Source: Porpolomopsis calyptriformis
Lineage: Eukaryota; Basidiomycota; Agaricomycetes; Agaricales; Hygrophoraceae
Assembly: GCA_951640195.1 (NCBI GenBank)
Contig: OX621173.1
Location: forward strand, 413,780 to 477,779
DNA: 64,000 nucleotides
Direction of reading: 5' to 3'
Part shown: piece after piece, positions 21,201 through 31,783 of the stretch
Numbering within the stretch: position 1 is the first letter of the stretch
Layout: every line of letters starts with the position of its first letter
The notes under the pieces: model-generated
The model's input: only the letters and a program-made list of their open reading frames with translations
Databases searched by the model: none
What the model was told of the DNA's origin: nothing
Position numbers and translations under genes: made by a program

Positions 21201-21762
21201 CTCCATGTATGGTTAATGGAAAATGCTCTAAAAACTTTCCAAAACCTTTTAGAGACCAGACTACTCTATCTGAAGACTCTTATGCCTGTTTGAGGAGATG
21301 TAACAATGGGGTTATTCACAAAGTTGGTGATAAAGATGTTGATAATTGCTGGGTTGTTCCATATTGTCCTTGGCTTACCTGGAAATATCATTGCCATATA
21401 AACATGGAGTGTGTAATCTCTATCAAGGCTATCAAGTACATTTACAAGTACATTTATAAAGGCCATGATCGCACTACTATGGAATTTGGGAAAGCCAAGG
21501 ATGAAATAAAGCATTATCTAGATGCACGCTATGTATCCTCTTGTGAGGCTATTTGGCATATCTTTCAGTTTTCAATGCATATGGAATGGCCTCCTGTAGT
21601 TCGTCTTCACATCCATCTTGAAGGGCAGCACCTGGTGACTTGGAGAGAAGATAGTTCAATTCCTATACAGGAAGTAATAGAGCAGGGTGCTAATAAAGAT
21701 AGTACTTTGATGGCTTGGTTTAAAGCTAATCGGAAATACCCTGCTGCATGTCAACTTCTCTA

Positions 21763-22131
21763 TGTCACGAACACTTTTTCCTTTTTCCTTTTAGTCATAC
21801 TTGATCAGTCTTCATTCCGTTTATCCTTCCGCTTTACCGTTTTATATATAGATTGATCACATGTACCTTCCTTCCGACTCTTTCACGAGTCACATTCCGT
21901 TTCCGCTATTGTTTTCGTGACTCTTCACTAGTCACATTCCGGATTCCGCTTTGTAATCGTACACACGACTGACTCATGGTGACTCAGGTAGTTAGTATAT
22001 AAAGCCTGATCTTTAGTCAGTAAGTTAAGTTCGATTCCTAGTTAGCTCCCCCACTCTTTAGTCGAATTCCATTTCCCTCATCAGCCCCTCCAACGCGAGA
22101 AGTAAAACCCTTCGACTACCGAATCATAACA
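21763..22131 (+). repeat. 5' LTR of chromovirus 1
   Basis: TGTCACGAAC...CATAACA, 369 bp. Holds a TATA box (TATATAAA 21996-22003) and a predicted transcript start near 22026. Differs from the 3' LTR at CGCG versus CACG and at ACCG versus ACTG. Confidence 0.95.
21996..22003 (+). promoter_or_regulatory. LTR TATA box
   Basis: TATATAAA, 31 bp upstream of the 11-nt self-primer word AAGTTCGATTC; the spacing predicts that the mRNA begins at or next to this word. Confidence 0.75.
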
Positions 22132-22132
22132 A

Positions 22133-22143
22133 GAATCGAACTT
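22133..22143 (+). other. Primer-binding site for self-priming (GAATCGAACTT)
   Basis: Starts two bases after the LTR. It is not complementary to initiator tRNA-Met but is exactly complementary to AAGTTCGATTC (22027-22037) in the LTR, the predicted 5' end of the transcript. This is the arrangement known from Tf1/sushi elements, where the mRNA 5' end primes reverse transcription. Confidence 0.8.
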
Positions 22144-22306
22144 CCTTCTTGCGCATCAAACTACCTCCACTCTGGATCCTACTGAAGACTTAACAAGGTC
22201 AATCTTCTCATCCGCAGATTCAGATACTCCCTTTCAACCTATAGTATTCCAAACCCCTGCACAATCCATCATCCCCCTTTCCCCCTCGTCATCATCATTG
22301 ACATCA

Positions 22307-23722
22307 ATGTCTCAACAAGAATACGAAGCTGATCAAAGTGTTCCCGCACCCGGACCCAGTAACATTCCCCCTACCATTCAAGAAGAAGAAGAAGACGTCG
22401 TCCCATTCAATATCGAACAAGAGCTCAAAGATCTAAGAGCACAAATCGATCAATTCCATGGCTGGTACTACAACGAAGTCGACGTCAATGACAAGCTCCG
22501 AAAGGAATTAAAAGCTCTCAAAGAAAGCCGACGAGAAGACTCAGAACCAACCACCCCTCCCCCACGACGACGATCTGTACTTCGGGGACCTGGACTTTCT
22601 CCCTCGAATCCTTTCGTTTACCCTGCAAGAAGAACTGAATCCGTCCAACCTCCATCCCAACCAACCTTTCCCACTCAACTACCCACCCAGACAACTGCTC
22701 CCCCTACATTCCCAGCCCCCACCAAAATCAAAATCGCCGACCCAACCGAATATGATGGAACTTCCGAGAAGCTTGAAGACTTCATTCACCAATGTCGACT
22801 CAACTTTGTGGTCAAAGACTACAACGACAAACAGAAAATTGTCTACATGCTCTCTTATCTCGGTGACGGCAATCCATGGGCTTGGGGATGACTGTTCACG
22901 GAAGGAGTTGATAGAACGAGGAATTTCATATGGGACTACGCAACATTTTTGGACGATTTCAGGGAAGCTTTCGGAAGGATTAACCTGGTGGCGAAGGCGC
23001 GGATCGAGCTAGAAAAGGTGAAGATGACAGGAACGATAGAAGACTACAACCTTCGGTTCATGCAACACGCAGCAAGAACTGAGTACAACGAGACCGCTCT
23101 ACTTCGGTTTTACAAAGCCGGACTCCCCCAGCCAATCCGAACACGGATTTACTCGATGGACAACATGCCATCGACCTTGCTGGACTGGACGACGAAAGCG
23201 GCCCAGTTCGAAGAACAGTACCAGGAGCAACGAGCTGAACAAGCGTTGTGGTCAAGTCGAGATCAAAAAGGAAAGAAGTCTGAAGTCAAATCAAATCCCC
23301 GAGGAAACCCTTCCCGCTCCACCACCACCATCACTTCATCCCCGATCAAACAAGAATCAAGAGAAGCCTCCCTCAAGACAGCGAAACGAGACAACTCCTC
23401 CATCACTTGCTACAACTGTGGCAAAAAGGGACATTACGCCAATGAATGTCGAAGCCCACGTGCTGAAGACGTTCTGGCACGTCAAGAATCCTCAACTTCT
23501 ACTCGAGGAAAAGGAGGAAATCGCGGTCGAGGCAAAGGACGAAATGTCCGAATGATCAATTGGGTCGATACAGAAGAATCGGAAGCGCGGATAGAGGAAG
23601 TACCAGAGGATGACGAAAAAAGGATGGCAAAAGACGACCTGAAGGATATGGGAATCGCGAATTGGGACAAGGAGAGACGGGCTGCGCTAGCTCGAGCGTT
23701 AAAAGAGCAAAAGGATTTTTAG
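22307..23722 (+). pseudogene. gag: gag of chromovirus 1 (one TGA)
   Basis: First ATG in frame gives MSQQEYEADQSVPAPGPSNI; the frame is open further upstream without an ATG. Order: acidic N-terminus, short coiled coil (NIEQELKDLRAQIDQF), Pro-rich linker, capsid domain (KIKIADPTEYDGTSEKLEDF onward), and CCHC knuckle CYNCGKKGHYANEC followed by an Arg/Gly-rich tail (RGKGGNRGRGKGR). A TGA at 22888-22890 within the capsid domain (AWG-stop-LFTEGVD) is the only break, probably from CGA or TGG. Ends KEQKDF-TAG at 23720-23722, which overlaps the -1 shift site into pol. Gag packages the RNA in the virus-like particle. Confidence 0.9.
23714..23722 (+). promoter_or_regulatory. Putative -1 frameshift site at the gag stop (GAT TTT TAG)
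   Basis: The P-site TTT can slip back one base onto T-TT and re-pair perfectly, after which reading continues TTA GTC in the pol frame. The second chromovirus has GGT TTT TAA at the same place (60128-60136), also ending gag in a KEQxF peptide. Conservation of the slippery T run right at the stop in diverged copies supports function. Confidence 0.6.
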
Positions 23723-26700
23723 TCTGGCCAAGTGCTAAATGCCCGAGCACTTTGGCTGTGTCCCACGTATGTGTACCACCATCTATGAAAAGTTTTCGTT
23801 TTCTTGGCACACTTGAACAGGGCAAAGGCGCTCTCGAATTCTATCTTTGGATCACGAGTGCCGACAATCTTCGACGAGTGGCTATCATAGCACTCATTGA
23901 CTCTGGCGCCTCAGGGAATTTTATTGACGAAGCATTCGTTCGTCAAATGGAGATATCGACCTATCCGTTGGATGAGGTTGTACCGGTACGAAATGCTGAT
24001 GGTTCCGAGAACCGAGGAGGTCCCATCACACACGACACAGACCTGTTTATCGAGGCACCAGATCTATCTTTTCGAGAACGAATCCGGTTGGAGGTCACCA
24101 ACTTAGGAAGAAAACAACAGGTCATCCTCGGCTTCCCATGGCTTTTGCGACACAACCCCACCATCAATTGGACAAAAGGCACCTTAACTTTTGCGTCTGG
24201 TGACACGCTGTTCAGTAGTATGCGAGTCGGAGTGTTGCCCCCACAGGAAGAACTCTACGTTTTTGATTCGAGTCTGAAACACGACTCCTTTATCCGTTTG
24301 GTCGGAGTTAACCACTCCCGACCAGTTTCCATCGAGGAGGACATCAAATCCTTCATTCCCAGTCGTTATCACAATTTCTGGTGTGTTTTCCATACCGCAG
24401 AATTCGACAAACTTCCTCCTCGACATTCCTTTGATCATGCGATCAACCTCTACCCGAACACCAAATTTCAAGTCGGAAAACTCTATCCCCTTTCCCCCTA
24501 TGAACAGGTGGAACTTAACAAGTTTATTGACGAAAATCTCAGAACAGGTTGGATACGTCCATCGAAATCACCACAAGCTGCTCCTTTCTTCTTTGCGAAA
24601 AAGGCCGAAGAGATCAATGCTAAAGGTCTCAGTGCTGGTCTACGTCCCATCCAGGACTATCGTTACATCAACTCGAAAACCATTCCTGATCGTTATCCCC
24701 TCCCCCTTCTATCGGAAATTCTCCAAGTGCCGAAGCTTGCTACTGCTTCGCTCTTCACTGTCATCGATATCCGATGGGGATTTAACAACATACGACTCAA
24801 GGAAGGCAACGAATGGAAGGCAGCCTTCATCACCAATCGAGGACTCTTCGAACCAACCGTTATGTTCTTTGGACTACGAAACTCCCCAGCATCTTTTCAA
24901 TGAATGATAGACGTTCTCTTTAAACCCGTTCTGGACTCTGGCTGTGTTCACATCTATATCGACGACATTCTCATTATGGGCGACACCCCCGAAGAAATCC
25001 GCCACTGGACTGACGAAACCCTTAAATTCATGGAGAAGAATCAACTATCCGCCAAACCTGTCAAATGCCAAATGGAGAAGACCTCTGTTACGTACCTTGG
25101 TACAATCATCAGTAAAGGTCAACTCGCTATCAATCCAAAAAAGGTGGACGCCATTATCAATTGGCCGACACCCCAAAAACTACGAGATCTCCAATCCTTC
25201 CTTGGCACCACCAACTTCTGGCGACGTTATATCAAAAGTTTCTCCTCAGTCGTTCGTCCCCTCTGTGGCCTTTTACGGAAAGACCAACCTTGGGATTGGT
25301 CTCCTTTGTGTCAGAAAGCCTTTGAACAACTTAAATATCTCGTCACTACAGCCCCTGTCCTTCTTACCCCACGGCCAGACCTTCCTTACCTCTTGGAAAC
25401 CGATGCCTCTGATTTCGGTATTGGCACGGTTCTATCTCAGAAACACGACAATGGTTGGCACCCCGTTGGCTTTTTCTTGAAGTCCCTACTCCCTGCCGAG
25501 TACAATTATCCTACCCATGACCTGGAGATGCTTGCGATCGTCACTTCCCTCAAGTATTGGCGCTATCTTTTAGAAGGCGCAAGGGATACTGTATTGATAA
25601 AAACAGACAATTTGGCGCTCAAGTACTTCATGCAGAACAGATCCCTCTCCAGACGACAAGCACGTTGGATGGAATACTTAGGCAGATTCGACTTCAAGAT
25701 CGAATACTCTCCTGGAGTCAAGAACAAAGCCGATGGACTCTCCCGCCAACCTGATCACCGTCGTACAGAAAAAGAAGAACTAGAAGGCAAAGCCCTCCTC
25801 CCCCCCGAACGCTTCATCAATGCTATTATTTCCATGTCCGAACCCTCTTTCATGTCAAGACTTCGCTTCCCCGACTTCAATCAAATCCCAGAGGACATTC
25901 GCATCAAATTATCCGATTCCTCTTCCGGCTACTCCTTCACTGACGGAATTGTGAGAGATGCAGGAGATCGTATTGTCGTGCCAGCGGACGTATCGCTACG
26001 CACAGAGATAATTCGATTGACCCACTCCCTACCCCATGGAGGCCATCCCGGAATCGAGAAGACACATGAGCTTGTGTTGCGGAACTACACCTGGAGTAGT
26101 GCTGCCCCTGAAATCCGTGTATTCGTATCATCCTGTCCGACCTGCCAACAAGTCAAGCTCTATCCTTCGAAGCCTGCAGGTCTCCTGGAACCTATTCCCC
26201 CTTCGTCTCGACCTTGGGAAGAAATCACCGCCGATCTGATCGTGGAACTCCCCCAATCATCTGGCTACGATGCTATCTTAGTCGTTGTCGATCGCTTTAC
26301 CAAACGCGCTCACTTTATCCCGACGACTTCGAATATTTCTGCAGAAGGAGTCGCAAAACTCTTCAGGGACAATGTATGGAAACACCACGGCTGGCCAAAG
26401 AAGATCATAACCGATCGAGGAACTCAATTCGCTTCCAAATTCGCGAAAGCTCTCAATACTCATTTGGGAATCATCTCCGGTCTATCCACCGCTTATCATC
26501 CCCAAACTGATGGTCAAACGGAACGCACCAATCAAGAACTTGAACAATACCTTCGTTTATATACAAACTTTATGCAAGACGATTGGTCCAACTGGCTATC
26601 CCCAGCTGAATTCGCGTATAACAACCGACAACACTCCTCGACGAAACACACTCCCTTTTACCTTGACACTGGCCAACATCCCTTCGTCCCGTCTATCCCT

Positions 26701-27270
26701 GCGATCCCTACTTCCAATCCTGCAGCAGATGCCTTTCACAATCATCTCACAGAAGCCCGTAAAGAAGCCACAAAAGCTCTAGAAGCAATGGCCGAAACTA
26801 TGAAACGCTTCGCAGATCGTAAACGGAAAGATACCCAACTCCAAATAGGTCAATTTGCTTATCTTGATACCCGTAACTTAAAAACAGGTCGTCCAACCCT
26901 CAAACTTGATGTCCGACATACTGGACCATTCAAAGTTCTAGAAAAAATCGGAAAAGTCTCTTATCACCTGGCCCTTCCTTTATCATGGAAAATACACGAC
27001 GTCTTTCACGTTTCACTCCTGAGACCCGCTAATATTAACTCCGATCTCCATCCAGAGGAAGTAGATGATAATCTCCGTCCACCTCTGGATGTTATTCAAG
27101 AGAAAGAGGAATACGAGGTCAAACGAATTCTCCAACACCACGGGTCTACCCAACGTCATACGTATTTGGTTAAATGGGTCGGCTATCCCATTGAGGAAGC
27201 AACTTGGGAGCCGAAGAAGAATCTCCTCCATGCGAAAGAACGAATTCTAGAATACGAACACTCAATTTAA
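23723..27270 (+). pseudogene. pol: pol of chromovirus 1 (one TGA in RT)
   Basis: Frame -1 relative to gag; open from 23662. Domains in order: aspartic protease DSGASGNFID (catalytic Asp codon at 23899); RT with IPDRYPLPLL, DIRWGFNNIRL, FGLRNSPASFQ then a TGA (24901-24903, family has Arg) and the catalytic YIDD (24955-24966); RNase H (LETDASDFGIG, HDLEMLAIV, KTDNLALKYF, NKADGLSRQPD); integrase H2C2 finger, catalytic Asp at 26233 and 26413 and Glu at 26521 (35 residues between the last two); GPY/F module (TGPFKVLEKIGKVSYHL); C-terminal chromodomain (YEVKRILQHH...LVKWVGYPIEEATWEP). Ends TAA 27268. The single TGA is the only defect I see. By family knowledge the chromodomain directs integration to modified histones. 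Confidence 0.95.
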
Positions 27271-27400
27271 ACAGTGACCAAATCACTCTTTCACGGTATC
27301 AACTCCCCTCGTTTATATTTTCACTTCATCACCTTTCCAAACTCCGACACATCCTTATAATCTCTTTCATCTCCGTCTTTCACTAGAAATCGACATCACT

Positions 27401-27979
27401 ATGCCCGCAGAACGCTCACACCAAACCGCTCGCAAATCAACCGGTGGTCGTCCACCCTGCGCTCCTCATATGTCCACTGGAGGACAACCCCCTCGCCGCG
27501 CTCCCCCTCCGCTCGCTTCTACCTCCTCCGCCTACGGTGAAGCTGAGCTCGCCGGACAACTCTGGCAACACAACCGACGCGCGCGCAACCGAGACCTTCC
27601 CATATGGCCAGAGGAAATCATCGCACCACCCATCCCACCCGAGCAAATCATTGAGTCGCTGCAGAAGGACGTCGAATACTACAAAAGTGAAATCGCGAGA
27701 CTGAACGAAGAGCTGTACAATCAAGGAATGAGTTTAGATGGAAAGAGAAGAGTGAGTGAGTATTGGCGAGAACAGGCCAAACACTGGGAGACGAAATACG
27801 AGGAAGTCGTAAAGGTACTTCCCCATCTTGATTCCCTGGTCCCTCCTGTTTTCCCAGGTCCACTCATCGTTCCCCCCGGTTCGTCGTCGAACCCCATCAC
27901 CATCCCCAACGACGATGATACTTCCCCGGCCGACATTATTTCCCTGTCAACCGCCGTCTCCGACAAGGACTTAATCTAG
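27401..27979 (+). CDS. ORF3 of chromovirus 1: histone H3-tail-like N-terminus plus coiled coil
   Basis: 192 residues, between pol and the 3' LTR, intact. Residues 8-16 are QTARKSTGG, identical to histone H3 residues 5-13 (includes K9 in ARKS), followed by RPP where H3 has KAP. A second partial copy, STGGQPPRR, is at 25-33 (H3: STGGKAPRK). After a Pro/Ser linker, residues about 83-140 form a likely coiled coil (IIESLQKDVEYYKSEIARLN). The tail has ITIPNDDD (166-173), which resembles a SUMO-interacting motif. No envelope-like features (no signal peptide or membrane segment). The ATG codon and frame are clear; the equivalent ORF begins at 63838 in the second element but lacks the H3-like motif. 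How it is expressed (readthrough, splicing, own promoter) is not visible. Function unknown; chromatin-related role is inference. Confidence 0.8.
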   Translation: MPAERSHQTARKSTGGRPPCAPHMSTGGQPPRRAPPPLASTSSAYGEAELAGQLWQHNRRARNRDLPIWPEEIIAPPIPPEQIIESLQKDVEYYKSEIARLNEELYNQGMSLDGKRRVSEYWREQAKHWETKYEEVVKVLPHLDSLVPPVFPGPLIVPPGSSSNPITIPNDDDTSPADIISLSTAVSDKDLI

Positions 27980-28059
27980 TCCTTCACCTCCTCCGCACCC
28001 TTCAACACTCTCGAAGCCGCCTCGAATTTCGGGATGAAATTCCTTTTAGTGTGGGTGTA

Positions 28060-28428
28060 TGTCACGAACACTTTTTCCTTTTTCCTTTTAGTCATACTTG
28101 ATCAGTCTTCATTCCGTTTATCCTTCCGCTTTACCGTTTTATATATAGATTGATCACATGTACCTTCCTTCCGACTCTTTCACGAGTCACATTCCGTTTC
28201 CGCTATTGTTTTCGTGACTCTTCACTAGTCACATTCCGGATTCCGCTTTGTAATCGTACACACGACTGACTCATGGTGACTCAGGTAGTTAGTATATAAA
28301 GCCTGATCTTTAGTCAGTAAGTTAAGTTCGATTCCTAGTTAGCTCCCCCACTCTTTAGTCGAATTCCATTTCCCTCATCAGCCCCTCCAACACGAGAAGT
28401 AAAACCCTTCGACTACTGAATCATAACA
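28060..28428 (+). repeat. 3' LTR of chromovirus 1
   Basis: 369 bp, same ends as the 5' LTR, preceded by AGTGTGGGTGTA as the likely plus-strand primer region. Two differences from the 5' LTR indicate recent insertion. Confidence 0.95.
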
Positions 28429-30524
28429 CTCTACCAGGATATGCCATTGAAATTTACCTGGAATCTAAAGACAAGAGAGTGGAAACCAAGAAAGAAGAAT
28501 CTTTTTGCTATTGGACGAATGTACTATGTTCATCCTTCCTCTGGAGATCGCTTTTATCTGCGCTTGCTTCTTACAGCAGTCAAAGGTGCTACATCATTTC
28601 AGCATTTACATACTGTAAATGATGTTACTTATAATACCTTTAAAGAAGTATGCATTGCTATGGGTCTTCTAGAGGATGATAGTGAATGGATTCAGTGTCT
28701 TGAAGAAGCTGGACATATGCAAACTGGTAGTCAACTTCACTCTCTTTTTGTTACAATTCTCATTGGTGGCACTCCTACTGAGCCTCATACCCTTTGGGAG
28801 CGCTTTTGCCCTACCATTTGTGATGATTTGCATTATAAGCTTCAACAGAAAGGCATTCCTGATCCTACTAATGATCAAGTTTATGATTATGGTCTTTATT
28901 TAATGGATCAGTTGCTTAAAGCTCAAGGCTCTTCTCTTGAAAAGTTTCCTCCTATGCCTTTATCTCAGATGAATTAGGCACAAATATTGGGTAACCACCT
29001 TATCATGGAGCAGTTAGATTACAATCAAGAAGAACAGCAGCAGTTAGCTACAGAGTGCATTCTTCATCTCAATGCTGATCAGCGCTCTGCCTTTGATCAG
29101 ATTTTACATGCTGTTGAGTCTCACTCAGGTCAATGTTTCTTCCTCCATGGTCCAGGTGGTACTGGAAAGACTTATGTTTACAACACTTTGTGTTATGCTC
29201 TTCGTGCTCAAGGTCTTATTGTTCTCTGTGTTGCTTCCTCAGGTATTGCTGCACTACTATTAAATGGTGGATGCACTTCTCATTCTAGGCTAAAAATCCC
29301 TATCAATATAAATGAGAATTCCTTCTGTGCTATCAAAAAAACTTCTTTAGAAGCTGAATTAATTCAGAAGGCTTCTCTCCTCATTTATGATGAAGTTACT
29401 ATGCAGCATAGACATTGCCAGGAAGCTTTTGACCGTACTTGCAGAGATATTAGAGCTTCAGACAAACTATTTGGTGGTCTAACTGTTGTCTTTGGAGGGG
29501 ACTTTCAGCAAATCCTCCCTGTTATTATCAAAGGCTCTAGACCTATCATTGTCAATGCTTGCATTCAAAGTTCATACATCTGGCACCATCTTAAAATCCT
29601 CCATTTGAAGATGAATATGCGCTTAGGTAGTAATCAAGAAGAAGCTGACTTTGCAAAGTGGCAATTAGAAGTTGGACATGGCAAATATACTGATGCTGAT
29701 AATAATATCACCTTGCCTCCATACTTTGGTTGTTCTCAAAATACTCTGGAGTCTTTGGTGGACACATTATACCCTGGCATTGACCAATTGCCTTACCCCC
29801 CTGATCAGTACTTTATGGAAAGATGCATTCTTTCTGCAAGGAATGATGATGTTGATAATCTTAACTCTAAAATTCTCAACAAATTTCCTGGTGCTGAAAG
29901 AGTGTATTATAGTGCAGACTCTATCAAAGAGGACACAGCTGATCCTGGAGCAGTGTTGATGTATCCCACAGAGTATCTTAATACTATCAATGCCTCAGGT
30001 CTTCCTTTGCATAAGCTTACTTTGAAGACTGGATCTCCAGTTATGGTTCTACATAATCTCAATCCAGCAGAGGGTGTCTGTAATGGCACAAGAGGAATTA
30101 TAACACGTATGAGCCATCGTGTCTTAGAGATTCGTATTCTTGGAGGTGATCATAATGGAAGACATGTTTTCTTACCTAGAATCAAGTGCTATCCTTCTAA
30201 TGCACAGATTCCCTTCCAACTTTGTCGTGTTCAATTTGCAGTTAGGAATGCTTTCTCTATGTCAATTAATAAAGCTCAAGGACAGTCTTTGAAACATATT
30301 GGTCTGGATCTTCATTCTCCTGTTTTTACTCATGGTCAATTTTATGTTGCTATCTCAAGGGCTACTTCTGTCAACAGAATAAAAGCTATCTGGGATTCTA
30401 CCTCTCCTACTCCTGTAACTAAAAATTTTGTATTTCCTGAAGTACTCTTGGATTAGTTGTACTTGCAATATATTTATTTAAGCTGAACTCAAAACCTAAG
30501 AATTGCTGAGTAATAAAATATACA

Positions 30525-30557
30525 GAACCCGTGGTGTCCACAGGTCGTCTTTGCTAG
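30525..30557 (+). other. Helitron 3' terminal hairpin and CTAG end
   Basis: Seven-base-pair stem CCCGTGG/CCACAGG (one mismatch or wobble) with a TGT loop, ten bases, then CTAG. This arrangement is the standard Helitron 3' signal. Confidence 0.85.
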
Positions 30558-30630
30558 TGGAGAGATAATGGTGAGGGAGTAGTAGGGAGATACCTAATAC
30601 AGATAGCAGTAAGACTAATGAGGAAGGTAT

Positions 30631-30782
30631 AGGTGACAGAGTTAGGTGAGTGTAACTAAGGGTGGGATAGGTGACAGAGTTAGGTGACTGTAACTGAGGG
30701 TGGGATGGGTGACAGAGTTAGGTGACTGTAACTGAGGGTGGGATGGGTAACAGAGTCAGGTAACTGTGACTGAGAGTAGGAG
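30631..30782. repeat. 38-bp minisatellite x4
   Basis: Four units related to AGGTGACAGAGTTAGGTGAC followed by TGTAACTGAGGGTGGGAT. Lies 73 bp beyond the Helitron 3' end, mirroring the minisatellite on the other side, so the Helitron inserted into a repeat-rich spot. Confidence 0.85.
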
Positions 30783-30902
30783 TGTGACAGTATAATAGGT
30801 GGTGACTAAGCTATGACTAGACCCCTTTAAGCTTTGGGAAGTAATCATTGCTACCTTAACAGCTCTTTCCTAACTACTTGCAATTAAGCAGTACTCAGCT
30901 TC

Positions 30903-31640
30903 CTATATAAAGATTACTGCTAGATTATTTGGGTCAATAGATTGGGTAGTAAGTTTCATCATTGTGTCAACAGTTTGAATGGTAGCATGGTAGACATCTG
31001 GTATCGAGGAGATTATGATACTGATACTAACATACATATCATCTGAGACAGGTAGGTATTCAACATGTTTAGTTATTTTTGCAAAGTAGGCTTTGACCTT
31101 AGCAAGATAGGTCTTTAGATCTGAGGATGACCCACATTTCATATTCTAGAGAGCATTGAGAATATTGACCTGGTGTAGCCTACTCTTTGTAGTTATATTA
31201 GCTTTTATTACATCCCACATTTCTTTTGCAGTAGTAAGTTTCATGATTTTCTGTGAAAGATGTTAGGAGGTGGACAAGATGATTAGGTGTTGTGCAAAGT
31301 ATTTACACTGTTTGAAATCCATGATTTTCTTCTCTTTTGCCTCTATCTGCTCCTCAATTGCATCTTTACCATCACATTTGGAGACACCTGCTTTATTGGT
31401 AAAGGGTACTAGCTGCTTTACTCAGCCTTCAAGGTGTGGTACTAACCCTTTTGACCCCATAGCTCTTCTCATTCTTAGTTCATAGTTAGCCTAGTTTGAT
31501 CCATTGTTATAAAGTTTTGGGATAACAAGAGTTTGGGAAGTGGAAGTAAGTAATGTGTTAGATATATTTGAACCAGGGCTCATAACCTGTGGTAATGTCT
31601 TAGGGTTTGAAGATGATATGTTTGAGTTGCAGCAGGTGGT
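30903..31640 (-). pseudogene. Ty1/copia gag relic
   Basis: The minus strand reads (after a decayed N-terminus SPGSNISNTLLTSTSQTLVI) ELRMRRAMGSKGLVPHLEG, then TTAKEMWDVIKANITTKSRL, MKCGSSSDLKTYLAKVKAYF and ISSIPDVYHATIQTVDTMMK: the typical copia Gag (UBN2/gag-polypeptide) order, including the TAKEMWDxL and LPxxY-like blocks. Several stops. No protease, integrase or RT follows on its 3' side, which is minisatellite. Probably the same family as the RT relic at 1-3980, since both are similarly decayed, but that link is inference. Confidence 0.85.
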
Positions 31641-31783
31641 CAAAAATAGTTACACCAAACTAACCCTACCTGCTTATATATAGTAGCTTTTGGTGATTGG
31701 TAGATAACAAATCCAAACAATAAACAAGGATGATAGCTTATTCTAAATATAGTAATCATGTGCACACCTTCACATCAGTATAG

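Larger units (their letters stand above)
21763..28428 (+). mobile_element. Ty3-type chromovirus, copy 1 (young, full length)
   Basis: 6666 bp, two 369-bp LTRs (TGTCACGAACAC...ATAACA) that differ at only two positions, both at CpG sites, and a perfect target duplication CTCTA (21758-21762, 28429-28433). It lies inside the Helitron RepHel gene. Order: LTR, self-primer site, gag, pol, ORF3, LTR. It is markedly richer in CpG than its surroundings. One TGA in gag and one in RT interrupt it. Confidence 0.97.
18778..30456 (+). pseudogene. Helitron Rep/helicase gene (RepHel), split by a retrotransposon
   Basis: Proposed start MGKRGPETSANW at 18778, intron 18815-19049 (GTAGGT...TTATAG), then a Gln/Pro-rich stretch with three TAG stops (19124, 19145, 19151) at positions that look like former CAG codons. 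The Rep part continues to 21757: a Gly/Arg-rich GGGNRGRGRGRGRT segment, a CPDCHALHW knuckle, the Helitron_like_N domain, the HUH motif (RSLPHVHMVIFF) and the two-tyrosine motif (IKYIYKYIYKGHD). After the chromovirus, 28434 resumes in frame with YQDMPLKFTWN and one TAG (28975-28977, likely former TGG). The PIF1-type helicase then shows Walker A GPGGTGKT, Walker B LLIYDEVTM, GDFQQILPV, and the late motif SINKAQGQSLKHIGLDL. Ends at TAG 30454-30456. Rolling-circle transposase by family knowledge. Confidence 0.9.
18263..30557 (+). mobile_element. Helitron, interrupted by a chromovirus
   Basis: The 5' end TCTATACTATTAAGAGAGCT follows an A (18262); the 3' end CTAG (30554-30557) is followed by T (30558), as expected for insertion between A and T without target duplication. 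A GC-rich stem (CCCGTGG TGT CCACAGG) lies 10 nt before the CTAG. Between them is one Rep/helicase gene. Discounting the 6666-bp retrotransposon and its 5-bp duplication, the Helitron is about 5.6 kb. It has stop codons and is no longer autonomous as it stands. Confidence 0.92.

Noticed and set aside
27437..27966. Antisense and alternative-frame ORFs over ORF3
   Set aside because: Several overlapping frames are open because of the GC-rich composition, but only the frame starting at 27401 has the same position and start as ORF3 of the second element.
27401..27979. Envelope gene of an errantivirus-like element
   Set aside because: Position after pol suggests env, but there is no signal peptide, no hydrophobic transmembrane segment and no cysteine pattern.
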